64,000 nucleotides of DNA from contig JAYKKM010000011.1 of the NCBI GenBank assembly GCA_035772405.1, forward strand, positions 1,223,501-1,287,500, written 5' to 3'. The stretch's first letter is position 1, and each line of letters opens with the position of its first letter. This DNA is from Chrysogorgia sp. JL179-B06. Taxonomy: Eukaryota; Cnidaria; Anthozoa; Scleralcyonacea; Chrysogorgiidae. The notes beneath the pieces are model-generated. The model was not told the origin of the DNA. It saw only the letters and a program-made list of their open reading frames with translations, and searched no databases. Shown here one piece after another: positions 42,856 to 55,300 of this stretch. Both the position numbers and the translations under genes were made by a program.

Positions 42856-43967
42856 ATTTTACACTGCATGGATTTAATTCCAACTGTCAAAATATTATAC
42901 ATATGTTTTCAAAATTCAAAACATTACACACCTTCAAATTTTCCCAAATCTCTCTGTTAAGCATTTCAAAATATGTCTATTAGATTTCGGAGCTTGGAGC
43001 AAATACACAATACAGTGTACAATTATTTAAATTGCATTTAAAATTAGCGAGTCAAGTCAAAAAGTTAAACGATAAAGTGAAGCACTGAACTGAAGGTAAT
43101 GGCTATTCGTACGGTAGCCGTACGACGCTATAGTCTCTTAGAATTCAACGAAATGTGGGTAAATATCACCAAAATCCTAACCCTAATCCTAACCAAAAAA
43201 AACTGTGCAGAAAAGGCAAATTAATTGCTCAACACAGACCGGTGAGTCGGTGACAATCACAATGTACATAATTATAATAGTCCTTTTACCTTTTACTTGT
43301 GTCTGTCTTTGATTATCTTGTCCTTCAACACTGCAGTTTCGGCGCGATGATTTTGTGAGGAAATGGCTGGTTTTTATGGCAATATAAATTTCGCCATCGG
43401 CGAATGTCGGCTTCTTCCGGAAAGCGGTTTGTCGCGCTGGCGTAAATTTAAAGAAGACGCCCGCTAGGCGTTAACTCGGGCTACTTGAGGTTGTGGCTTG
43501 TTGAAAGACATTGTAGGCAAATTAATTCAATATGCACAAATCTATAGTTGTAGGTACAATGGTACATGTAATGATACAGCTGTCAGTGCAGGGGTGGCTA
43601 AATTTTCCATCATTGCAAACCCATAACATAGTGTTGTCAACGGCTTTGATCATATGAAGGTGAGTTGGCTCAGTATCCAAGCTGGCTTACTGAGAAGTCT
43701 GCCCCACCAAATGAGCCATCCTGTTTGCTGACCTAATCCAGTTCTAGTCAACAAGGTCAGCCTGGCAAGCGAGCCGGCCTGTGCTCATGTAATAACAATT
43801 CATATGGTCAGTCTGGCAAACAGGTTCAGTTTGAGCAAGCATTAAATCAGTTAATCTTTTTCTCAGTGTATAAGGCATGGCAATAAATCAAACCATTTAG
43901 CTGGCAGTAGCAAGGTCAAACAACAACAAACTCTTTACTCCTTGATCTTGATAGTTGGTATGGGTGT

Positions 43968-44275
43968 CAGAGATTTATATACTGTGTGTTCATTTGTAAG
44001 CATTTGTGTATAATAATACATGTATGAACAATCGATACAAACTTACTGATAACCCAGAACATTTTGGAGCCCCATTTAAGCTTACAGGTAAAATATCGAG
44101 TGAAACAGGGTTACTCAATGGCAACAATGAGTGTCAGATTTATATACTGTACGTTCATTTGTAAGCATTCGCATATAATATGAACAATTGATACAAACTT
44201 ACTGATAACCCAGAACATTTTGGAGCCCCATTTAAGCTTACAGGTAAAATATCAAGTGAAACAGGGTAATTAATT
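43968..44275 (+). repeat. Tandem duplication of a block of about 150 bp
   Basis: Two neighbouring copies share GTGTCAGA(GA)TTTATATACTG, TACAAACTTACTGATAACCC, AGAACATTTTGGAGCCCC and TAAGCTTACAGGTAAAATAT, then GTGAAACAGGGT. They differ by scattered substitutions and a small indel. No coding. Confidence 0.75.
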
Positions 44276-45319
44276 CGATAGCAACATTGCATACTTTAAT
44301 AATAGTACTTGGTATATATGAAACAATAAACTGTAGCATCGACTTTATTTTGTATAATTACATAACAATAAACAATACAGGCAACAAAGCTTATAAAAAT
44401 ATTACAGTTACCTCAGAACAGTTAACATATTTCCATAAAGCATTCATATGTTGAGTCTCATATTAAATTATTAAACATTTAGTAGACAAAACGGCGTATG
44501 GAAACATATAATTTGATCGAGTACAGGTTCTCGAAATCGTAGACCAACCCGTTTCGAAAGCGATCTGGATTGTGAGCCACATCAAAGATTTTCAGTGAAG
44601 AGCACTCGAAGAAAGGTGTCAGACAGATGAGTAAATAAATCACAAATATGGCTGTTTTCAGTTTCGCAAAGGTGAAAAGCCTGGGTACGAGGTTGATCGG
44701 GATGATGCAATAATTAGCCTCCCTAAAAACGACTGCAGGGGGCAAAATTGTTTTTGGGATCACTTCACTGCGCATGTGCAGTAATCCCACATTCATAGTC
44801 TCACTCACTAGTCTACTAATTTAGTCAATAATTATGCAATAATTGCCATTTCGCGACGCGACAAAATAATAATAATAATAATAAACAGAGCCCCCTTTTT
44901 AAGACTCGTGCTCCCCCCACAGGGGGAGGCCCTTGTAATTACGCCAAATTTAACGCACCAAAAAACCGCTTCAATACCGTTTCAATTTTTGCATTCACAA
45001 TCATGTGACGGTTGCAATTTAAATATTAATTCAAATGCAGAGGTCTACCAATCAGCTTCTGTCTATATCTAGTTACCAGGGCCAAATTTTCCGATGCCGC
45101 ACATGAGGACGGTTGATCATATATATAAACAAATAAATCCGATCCAATATCAGGATCGCCTTGCATCTCACGTGATAAGGGACTAAACGCCGGTCGATAT
45201 TAGCATCCTCGCCCTCAGGCCTTCGGCCGGCGCTTCGCGCCGGGCGAGGGGATTATTGGGGATTATAATATTATTCATATTTTGTGAGCGCCTGTGATGG
45301 CTGCCTGTATTTGAGCTCC

Positions 45320-48300
45320 GACTTTATATATATATTTACCGTTTCCCGTTGTGTTTCTCTTTTATTAAAGTGAATAAGCTTAGTCCTAAATATATCTGGA
45401 TGCAATTGAGTTGTATTATGCAACACTATGTTGTCTTATTCAAGAAATATCTTGGTTTCACTGACACACTGGTGGAAACCCTTCAACTCTACTCAATTAC
45501 GACGCCGTGGCGAATCGCTGCTTCCAGTTTCATCTTCGACTTGGAACAAATTAAGAAATCTGGGCCTTTTAAATCGACAACGTGGTAGCAGAGGTCGTAA
45601 AGCAAAAACATTTCTCCAGCCAAAATCAATTTCTGTTGTTGTTAATCGTCCCCGTATACCGAAGACCGTATTTGCATCAACAAGGACATCTACCGTATTG
45701 TCACAAATACAAATATACGAAGTCCCTAAGAGATTCCCAACCCATCGTCGTTCGCTTGTCCCTGTACGGCGTTCTGAGCCATCGGGAACTTCATTTCCTA
45801 CAATATTTCTCAGCAATGCAAGGTCTATGATTAACAAAATTGATGAACTTTGTGAAACTGTTCATGATAATTTATGCGACATTACTGAATCTTGGCTTTC
45901 ATCAAGCGTGTCTGACCAACTCATTAATATACCTGGTTTTATAACATGCCGGAGGGATAGAGCAAACGATCAACGCGGTGGGGGCTTGTGCACATTTATT
46001 AATTCGAAGTTTGATTTTGTTGAATTACCTGAAGTGAACTACCCCGATATCGAAAGCCAGTGGTTCCTTCTCAAACCTGCCCGTCTACCGAGAGGAATTA
46101 ATTCAATAATTTTGGGTACTATCTATCATCCACCACAAAACGACGACAACAAACTCCGTGCCCACATATTCAACAGCCTGGATTCGATACTCACCAACTA
46201 CCCAAATTCCTCAATAGTCATTCTTGGTGACTTTAACCAGTTTAAACCGAGAAACTTGTGTTCATCTTTCAAATTGAAGAAACTTGTATTTAAACCAACT
46301 CGAGGCAATAATGTCTTAGACCAAATTTATTCTAATTTGTCAGAATACTACAATGAACCCACAATTCTCCCTCCTTTGGGTTCATCGGATCACTCCAGTG
46401 TTTTTCTCCAACCTACTGGTAATAAAGCACCTAGCTTACCGACTGCACAATATCAACGGCGTGACTGTAGAGTTTCCAACAAGAACGCCTTATTCTCCTC
46501 TTTGCAGTCGGTTAATTGGACTCCTTTGTATCGTCTCAACTCCTGCGAAAACCAGTTACAAAATTTCCAGGCTTTGATCACTGAAGAAATCAATATACAC
46601 CTGCCGATCTGCACAGTCAAAGTACACCTTACAGACAAACCATGGATGACCCCTGATATCAAGGCAACCATAAAAAACGTCAGCGTGCATGGCTCAATGG
46701 TAATTCAGACTTATATCGACTACACCGTAACAGAGTAATGAGTCTTTGCAAGTCAGCGCGTCGTCGCTTCTACCATAATTGCATCAGTCATCTGAAAAAT
46801 TCAAACCCAAAGAAATGGTGGAGCAACATCAAGCTTTTGTCTGGTCAATCAAAACCTGCACCGTTTTCAAGTATATACATTGATAGTACTTTCTTGAAAG
46901 ATATGGACCTTGCCGAAGCTATCAATGACGCTTTTGGAAAAGTTAGACGATATTCCGCAGCTAGACTACACTCCCATTCTAGTAACATACAAACCCGACA
47001 AGTTCATCATCAACCCAGAAGCCGTACAATGCGCTCTTACAAGGATCAAAGAGCACAAATCCAATGGTCCGGATGAAATTCCAAATTGGCTCCTCAAGAA
47101 CTTATCTTCAGTTATATGTCGTCCAGTATGCTCGATTTTCAACCTGTCGATTAGTGAAGGATATGTTCCCTCCCTGTGGAAACAAGCAGATGTGTTGCCT
47201 TTACCAAAGATTCCTAAACCACTATCAATTGACAGTGACCTTAGACCAATCTCTTTGACTGCCGTACTAAGTAAGGTTCTTGAAGGTTTTGTATTCCAGT
47301 GGTTGTCTGCCATCATTATGCCGCATATTGACCCTTTTCAGTTTGGTGGCTCAAAAAGTCTTCAACAACACATGCACTTATCCATCTTGTTCATCAATGG
47401 CTACTAACAACTGAGACCTCTAAAACTGTGGTTCGGTCGTGTATGATCGACTTTTCCAAAGCGTTTGACCGGATCGACCATAATGTTCTCATCCGGAAAC
47501 TTCAGCGTTTCAACGTTCCGCCAGTATTTTTGAACTGGTGCGCAAGCTTTCTTCAGAATCGACAGCAACGCGTGAAATTAGGCAAATTTAAATCTACTTG
47601 GAAAACTATTAATGCTGGCATACCGCAAGGGACTAAATTGGGCCCCCTTTTCTTTTTGGTGATGGTAAACGATTTGACGACAGCATTTCCATTGTACAAA
47701 TTTGTCGATGACTGTACGGTTTCCGAAGTTGTATCAGTGACACCTGGAAGTACCTCGAATTTACAATGGGAAATTGATGATATTGCTCGCTGGACTTCTG
47801 ACAATAACATGAAGCTCAACGCTAAGAAAACTAAGGAATTCATTGTGACTTTCGCGAAGAGTCAACCTTCGTTACAACCCCTTGCAATTAATGACCAACC
47901 GCTTGAATTGGTTCACACTATTAAACTCTTGGGAGTCCATCTGTCTAACAATCTAAAGTGGGACATTCATATTGAACATGTGTGTACTAAAGCGAGCAAA
48001 CGTCTCTATGCTTTGCGAACTTTGCGACGCAGTGGCGTCCCTTCAAAGGACTTACGTTCTGTCTACTGCTCCTTCATTCGCCCAGTCTTAGAGTATGCGT
48101 GTCCTGTATGGCATTCATCTTTAACTTCGAAGCTTGATGATGAAGTTGAGAAAATCCAACGTCGTGCAATTAGGATCATCTGTCCACATTTGTTGTATGC
48201 TGCTGGACTTGTGGAACTCAAGTTGCCGACACTCTTTGATAGAAGAGAAACACTTTGTAAATCATTTTATTCAAAAGTTTTACATGCTTCAAGTAACTTA

Positions 48301-48665
48301 AACGCCTTGATGCCTGATCCAGTCCAGTCTCAATACAATCTAAGAAAATCTCGCAAATTTCCGATATTTAAATGTCGCACTAAACGGTTTCAAGACAGTT
48401 TCTTACCATACTGCGTACGAAAGTGGGACGCATTAGTTTAGCGCAGCTTTTCACTGAACATAAATATTGTCCACAAATTTTAACATTTTAACATTTTACT
48501 TTAATTAGCATAATCGACTTATATAATTATATATTGTATTGTACTATATTGAGATAGAAAACTCTTAATTATCACTATTGATGTAAACTTGAGTTTTTCA
48601 ATTTACAACCTGTGTATATTGCAAATCAAGATTTTATTAAATAATAAATAATAATAAAATAATAA
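45320..48665 (+). mobile_element. APE-type LINE (CR1/Jockey-like), nearly full length
   Basis: Frame 45428-46738 encodes a basic leader and an apurinic endonuclease: TIFLSNARSMINKIDELCE, DITESWLSS, GFITCRRDRANDQRGGGLC, IILGTIYHPP, SSIVILGDFNQ and LPPLGSSDHSSVF, which contain the N, E, D-N and S-D-H catalytic motifs. 46738-47076 is the linker; 46910-47407 begins the RT (HKSNGPDEIPNWLLKNLSS, LRPISLTAVLSKVLEGFV). 47428-48441 completes it (MIDFSKAFDRIDHNVLIRKL, INAGIPQGTKLGPLFFLVMV, catalytic YKFVDDCTVSE, and a C-terminus ending RKWDALV). Frame changes lie near 46680-46740, 46930 and 47360. It ends in an AAT-rich tail at 48640-48665, typical of the class. It inserted into the hAT remnant, which resumes immediately after. 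Confidence 0.85.
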
Positions 48666-48669
48666 TTGT

Positions 48670-49545
48670 TTCAATGTGCGCCATATGCCTCAATCGCATG
48701 ATGCAAAAAACATTGCTGATGAACTCTGTTCAAGCCTTGGAGAGAATGGATTCCTGACTACGAGGAAAAGTTATTGAAAATTTATACAGTTACCGACAAT
48801 GCAGCTAACGTGAAAGCTGCTATGCGACGCCTCTCACCTGAAAGTTAAAATCAATGTTTTGCTTTGCACATACACTACAATTAGTAGTGAATGACGCTGT
48901 GGGAGCATTTCCAGAATTTGGCAGAGTCATTAAAAAGGCAAAAGTGATTGTCAATCATTTTCACAAAGTGCCAACGATTCACAAACCAACTGAAATACAA
49001 AAGACTTTGAACATTAACCAGCATAAACTAAGGAATGAAAGTCCAACACGATGGAATTTGTTCTACTACCTAATGGCTAGAATTGTCGAAAAGTGGGAGG
49101 CTGTAACTGTTGTTTTGGCCTCAAACGACAAAGTCAACAACCTTCGAAATCATGCGTGGAAGACTGCAGAGATTTACGTGAAAATTCTCAAGCCCTTTGA
49201 AGATGTAACTTCCATGATGTCAGCCTCTAGATATCCTACGTTGTCTATGGTTATTCCTGTATTAAATGTCCTAAAACAGCAAATGGATGAAAGTGAAATG
49301 AATGACTTTGGAAGAAAAATATGTGGAAACATAAACGAACGGTGGCCTGACTGAAAGTAATCTTGATTTAGCTATTCCTGCTATCTTGGATCCCAGGTTC
49401 AAGGAATCTGCAGTGCAGGAAACAGTTGATTTGATGTATCATAATGTTATGATTCATAACACTAACAGTGTTGAAGCTATTGAATTCGAATCTACCTCGG
49501 ATAAGTCTTCTGGACAATCTTCTACTCAATAAGCTTAGACAGGAT
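48670..49545 (+). pseudogene. ZBED-type hAT transposase, 3' part
   Basis: Directly after the LINE tail the hAT protein resumes: MPQSHDAKNIADELCSSLG, then KIYTVTDNAANVKAAMRRLS (the second D of the DDE triad in TDNAAN). The open frame 48854-49354 follows: MFCFAHTLQLVVNDAVGAFP, ESPTRWNLFYYLMARIVEKW and KPFEDVTSMMSASRYPTLSM. After another frame change comes LDLAIPAILDPRFKESAV. The dimerisation domain is missing, so it is 3'-truncated near 49545. Order and content match the 5' part at 39293-40330. Confidence 0.75.
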
Positions 49546-49947
49546 CGGAGAAACCAACAGTGTTAATAGTTGTTCAAGCGCGATTAGGCAATTAGTCATA
49601 GTTGAATCAAGTCAATTGGCAGAAACCTTTCAAATATACTCTCCTGGGTTATTTCACTTGTGTAAAACCTACACATTTTTTTAGATTGAATCAGTCGATC
49701 AGCGCTCTCACTTCTTTGGATTTTTCCTTAGAAACAGGAATTTGGCAAAGTTTTAAGGAATTATCTAAGGAATTCCATTTTTGAGGATTTTTCTAAGGAA
49801 TTTTGTGATTTTAAACATTTAGACAAAGATATTGACTCAAAGTATTCAATGAAAAACGGTCATAGTCTCTTTAAACTTGAGCGTACATAACAATGAAATG
49901 TATTTACAAATAGCAATATAATCTGTATTCGATATGTACTGTTGGAT
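49546..49947. other. Short non-coding stretch before the RecQ/DUF6589 element
   Basis: A run with repeated AAGGAATT words (49755-49805: GGAATTATCTAAGGAATTCC and similar), resembling 61050-61105. It ends with ACTGTTGGAT at 49938-49947, the left copy of the target duplication of the next element. Confidence 0.5.
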
Positions 49948-50038
49948 TAGCCTGTGCAGCAGACGGTTGCGTTGGGGGGGCCGAAAACCCGCAAGGCGGA
50001 AAATCCGGCTGCCGGGTTTGGGTAGCTTTTTCATATGT
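49948..50038 (+). repeat. Left terminal inverted repeat of the RecQ/DUF6589 element
   Basis: Sequence runs from TAGCCTGTGCAGCAGACGG via GGCCGAAAACCCGCAAGGCG and GAAAATCCGG to AGCTTTTTCATATGTC. The right end carries the same blocks reversed, with extra TTTCCGGGTTTTCCGCCTTC units. The helicase ATG lies about 105 bp inside. Confidence 0.85.
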
Positions 50039-50142
50039 CCGTACACCAGCGTATGGGAAATGATGATTGGATGAAAGCAGAGAAAGAATGTCAATCAAAA
50101 TTTATTATTAATTTATTTTATTTGTTTGGACTTTGGACATTA

Positions 50143-52158
50143 ATGGCGGAGTTTGTGGACGAATGCGTGAGTGAAGCTCTTCGTGTGTTAAACCTTTCTT
50201 CACGTTCAAACTGCGAATTAATTCTTAAGCGGGAGCAAGAGATAGCGATTAAAGATTTACTTATTGGAAAAGATGTTTTGGCTGTTTTACCAACTGGGTA
50301 CGGGAAGAGTTTAATTTTTATGTTGTTTCTATTGGCCCGAGAGGAACTGTCGAAAAGATCAGCATCGAGTGGTCCTGTGCGCAACAGTGTTCTTGTTGTG
50401 TCTCCTTTGAGAAGTATAATATCAGATCAGATATCTGAAGTTACTTCTTTGAATTGTTCAGCATTAGAACTTTCAGGTGAAACAGTATCTGAAGTCATCA
50501 ATGTTCCACCGCAGTTCATATATTGTAGTGCGGAAAGTGCACTCGAGAACGACTTCCTTGATGGGCTGAAGAATAACAATTCTGCTATTCATCAATCTCT
50601 CGCTGCCATCGTTGTGGATGAGTCGCACACCGTGGAAACATGGACTGGGAAAAGGTAACTATTTAGACAGCCTATACTTGATTTTAATACGTGAAATGAA
50701 GCAAACAATGTTTGATGTATTTCTTTTGTAGAAATAAGAGAGATAAGTCCTCAAAGGACGGTCAGGCGTTTAGAGATGCTTATGGCAAGCTTTCAATGCT
50801 AAGATCAATGTGCAAAGAAGGTGAGTTTGTTAAATAATTTAGTGACAATACAATTACATTATTATCTACTATATACAAATATTATATATAATTATAAATA
50901 TATAGATGTACTACCTTTTTATGAACACAGTAAAGTTAATAACTATTTTTATTCCTGTTAAGGTACTCCTGTTTTAGCTTTGACAGGAACAGCAGACCAG
51001 GAGACACAAAAAGTTATTTGCTCTACTCTTTCCTTACGAAATGCAACAAAGCTATTTGTGAGTCCTAATCGCCCAAATTAGAGGTTTGACATAAACAAGG
51101 TACCGAAAAAACTTTTGCTGTCAAAACTAGACTGGATTATTGAGATGATTAAAACTGGAAATATTGCCACTCCAAAGACAATCATATTTTGTGATACAAT
51201 ATATGCTCTTACCTATGTAGTAAACTACCTAACAATGCAATTAGGAACATTTGCATTTCACCCAACCACATCCAAGAAAAGGGCAGACTGTTTATTAGGT
51301 ATATTTCACTCAATGACCCAAGACAAATACAAGACAAGGATTTTAGATTCATTAAAGGGAAATGGAACCAAGAGGGTGGTGATTTCCACATCTGCATTAA
51401 GCATGGGTGTTAATTTCCCAGACATAAAGTATGTCATTATGTATGGTCCACCAAGGAACCTGTTGGACCTACATCAGCAAGCTGGGAGGGCTGGACGGGA
51501 CGGATTCCCAGCACATGTTGCATTATTTTATTATGGCCAGCAGGTTTCGCATGTGGAAGATGAAATGAGAGACTTTTTAAACTCAATTGGATGTTTTCGT
51601 GTGGCAAGTTACAGTAAATTTGATGCCAGCATCAGTCCACATTCACCAGGACATAATTGTTGTAACTTCTGTGCTGAATTGTGCACCTGTGGATCTGTGG
51701 ATTGCAAACAAATAAAGATTGCCCATGAACAGTGTTCAATAACTCTTGGTTTATCGTCTATCCATCGATCTGTATCTGAAGAAGATAAAATTCTCATCAA
51801 GGAAGCCTTAAAAGCACACCAAGAAATGCTGTCTCCTAACAACGCAATAACAGCGCTTGGTTCAATTTCATGCCATGGCTTCTCGAAAGAAGTCATTTCA
51901 GATGTTTTAGACAATTGCCATAAGCTGTCTTCACTTAATGATGTCATCAACTATGTACCTGTTTTTTCTAAAACCCAAGCAATGACAATTCTGAGTATTA
52001 TTAATGAGATAATCAGTGACATTGATGAAACTACTTTCATTGAGACTGGTAATTATTCTGATATTGTAGTTCAACAGTTTTCGTTAAATGATCTTCTTGT
52101 TGGTGAGTTTATAGACATTAATTTGGATCCTGAACTGCCAGAAAATGATTTTGTATAA
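50143..52158 (+). CDS. RecQ-like helicase of the transposon (one internal stop)
   Basis: Three exons, 50143-50654, 50732-50820 and 50963-52158, with GT-AG borders and matching phase, about 600 residues. Motif I VLPTGYGKSLIF, motif II VVDESHTVETW (DESH where RecQ usually has DEAH), motif III LALTGTAD, motif IV KTIIFCDT, motif V VVISTSALSMGVNFPDIKYV, motif VI HQQAGRAGRDG: a complete SF2 RecQ-type ATPase. After it come Cys residues of a RecQ zinc-binding type (NCCNFCAELC, SVDC) and a C-terminal part without known domains. RecQ enzymes unwind DNA 3' to 5'. A single in-frame TAG at 51079-51081 (SPNRPN then stop then RFDI) is the only defect. It replaces one residue, so this copy would be truncated unless the stop is a sequence error. 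N-terminus chosen at MAEFVDECVSEAL. Confidence 0.8.
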
Positions 52159-52360
52159 TGAAATCTTCACCAAATCTTCACATGAAGATGTATAACTTTG
52201 AAAAAATGTAAATGAAATATTTACACTACAAGTTTTTACAAGTTAATTAGCTGTTTACAGTTTAAAAAATAAATCTCTCATAATAAGTATATTACATAAT
52301 TGTGCTCTAGATCTTATTTGTATCATAAAGATGCTCCCATGTTTTTATGAGACCTGTCAT

Positions 52361-55300
52361 CTATGCATGAAGATCTCTGTAGTCCAAATTTCCCAGAAGA
52401 TTTTGTTGAAAGTTGAGAAAAGATGGATGCCCTTTTCTTCCTTTACAATGCTTAAATGCTTGAACTTTCACCAAGTCATTTGTTATCTGTGCTACAGCAA
52501 CATCTGGTTTACCTTTTGATCTATAGCCAATGTCAGATGCAATTCCACAGTCCTTGTCTATTTGACTAAGGATGGCTTCCATTTCATCAACAGTATTGGC
52601 AACTCTGGCAGCAGAAGACTCGTTAAGGTTTGCTCCAAGTGATCTCCACATGGCCTTTACAATTTTATTTAGTTGTTCCATTCTTAGGTCAAGTGGAATG
52701 TTTCCACCTTTGACGCCATGCTTGTTAAAGAACCTGTTCCATTTCAATATGTGTGCATCATGTTTTGACAAAATACCATAAATTTTAACCAGATATAATA
52801 GCACTTCATAAGCATACTTGGTCTTCCCATTTGCTTTGTATAAAAGAAGTGCTACCTTGTACACATCAAGTAGCCTCTCCCCATCACCTTCTTTAATTGC
52901 ATCATTGTATTCGAAGAGAATAAGTCCAAATGTAAGCTTTGAACTGTGGTAATTATACAAGTTATCCACACCATATCTTTCAGCAGCTCTTTCACCTTCT
53001 GCAGGTGGGGTATGATCAGTCCTCAATACCTGAGAATGCTTGGTAGTTTCATGCCTACAATATAATAAGTTGATATAAAAAACTGTAACTTATAGATTTT
53101 GGGAAGCTTTATGGTTTTACAACATTGCTGTTATTTTTAATTATATGACCTACATGTACCTGTTTCTTATAGACAGTGTAGAAAATACTAGGCCACATGA
53201 GCATCTACAATGATAAAACCTAAATCTGTCTCTTTCATCACCACCGGCTACATAAATCTCATTTGTCACATTATGTGTTGTAACCTCATGCCTGTGGAAT
53301 AAGAAACATTGAATTTTTGTAATTAATAAGTCACTGCAGTACCAGATTGTACATCAATGCAGCTATACTGTATACTGTACATTAAAACAAAATAATTACA
53401 ACATTAAAAAAAACTTATGCAAATTCAATTTTATGTAATCTCATTTTTGTAACAGAACTTACCTAACCCTGGATGAATGACTGACAAATTTCTTATTACA
53501 ACCACTAATTCTACATGTAAATCCAGAGCTATTATTATCTTCAGCCAGTTCTTGAAATTGCTCAACAAGTGACTCTACGTCCTTGCTAGGCATTACATAT
53601 TCCTCTATATATCTCATACACAATTCAATCAACCATTTCCTCTGAATATTCTTTGGAACATAGCTATCTGGAATATCATAGTTGGGATGACCTACAAAAC
53701 AACACAACAGCAACATCATAATTAAAATGGAATGCTGTATTATTATGCACAAACTGTAGAGTGTTAAAGCAGACTCTGTCCTCCCCCCCTGGAAGATGGG
53801 GGTGAGCTACAGTATTACCCCTGCCTATACTGTGCACCACTGTATCCTGACATACAGTACTGCTCAGAAGTAATCTACTGTAATGAAAACCTAGGTCAAA
53901 CCTGAAAATATGAACTGTTTTTGGATTATAGATCAAAGCTCATAATGCTTCACTAAAGGTTAGCAGCAATCCATTTAACATTTAATTCAACCTCAGTCAC
54001 ACTGTTAGGTTACTTCTGAGCAGCACTATACTGTTGGTGAAGGTACACATTAATTTAGAAACATTATAGCATATTATTATATATTTATTAATTTATCTTA
54101 GTTAGTATGTGTACTGTTGGTGAAGGTACACATTAATTTAGAAACATTATAGCATTACATATTACCTTCCATGGTCAACATGCCAGACATTTGCATGAAG
54201 GATGCACAAACATGTGCCTCAATCTCTCTTTGATGGAATTCTTTGTATTCATTGTAATGGTTCTCTACACCTTTGGATGCATTAGTTTTACCAGTCCTAT
54301 TCATGCTGGCTCGTGATGTCCCAATCTCAGCTACAGAAGAATGACTTGAGAAAATTTTAAATTCAACCTGAAAAGATAGAATCTATTATCATAAAATGCT
54401 ATATGATAAGGAATATAAGAGGTATCTTCAGTAACAATTATTGTAATTGGTGAAAAATCTGGCCATGAGTTAGTTGTGGATTTGTTCTCACGTATAACCA
54501 CACACATTTGTCAGCGGTTATGACTATATTATATAACTGTATCTGGCTTTGAGTGTTCATCTAAGTTTATGTATATTTCTGGCAGAACACGAATAACTGG
54601 TCATGTGTAAAGTATTTTGTTTATTATTTGTTGGAATCTAACGTTAGATGAGGTTAACTACTATACTTTGAACTACATTAATACAATTGTTATTTTCAAT
54701 TATGAATGCAAATTTTGTTGAAACCAAACTATATAAAATTTTAAATATGGTACTGACCATGTATAAATTGAGTTTTGCATGCCAATCTGCAAATTCAGTA
54801 TCAATTCCATCAAGTTTATCCCAGCCATTATCTCCATCTTGAAAACTCCATTTTGCATTTCTTGCTCTTTCTTCAAAGAGTTGGTCTCCATGGAGTGGAA
54901 TCGGTTCTAGTATAACATGTTCACCTGCAGAGCATTTGGTACTGGGAACATATTTCTCTTGATTAGACTGGAGCAGTTTAGCCATTTCACTTGCAACATT
55001 AGGGTTGGCAAACTGAATGCCAAGACAACACTGTGTTGAGGAAATAAAAACAAATTATAAATATTTGTAAAATATTCACCATCCTCATGCAACCATCACC
55101 ACAGACACCACCTGCATCATCATCACCAACACCATTTATCAACACCATGCATCTATTTATGATCATCGATCATCATAGATCATCGATCATCATATAATAT
55201 TATGAGCAAAGCAATAACCCTAATAGGCAACCTATAGGATCCTATAATGGCCCATTTTCTATAGGCGACCTATAGAGAAACCTATTAGCCTATAGATGCC

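Larger units (their letters stand above)
40330..45300. other. Non-coding insertion inside the hAT remnant, microsatellite-rich, origin unclear
   Basis: Nearly 5 kb without a convincing gene. Contents: (AAT)n at about 41378-41445; CCCTAA-like words at 41645-41700 and 43170-43195; tRNA-like sequences at 42045-42100 and 42308-42375; (TA)n at 42593-42612; a small hAT-like MITE at 42743-42855; a short GC-rich frame at 43364-43468 (MAGFYGNINFAIGECRLL); a duplicated block of about 150 bp at 43968-44275; and an inverted GC-rich hairpin CCTCGCCC...GGGCGAGG at about 45206-45253. Together with the LINE to 48665 it separates the two hAT halves. Confidence 0.5.

Noticed and set aside
44479..44808. Minus-strand frame of 109 codons
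   Set aside because: The translation lacks domain-like order and part of it (around 44690-44760) looks like repeat sequence; no splice or start evidence.
45582..45830. Frame overlapping the LINE endonuclease ORF
   Set aside because: Shadow frame; the endonuclease frame from 45428 has the conserved motifs.
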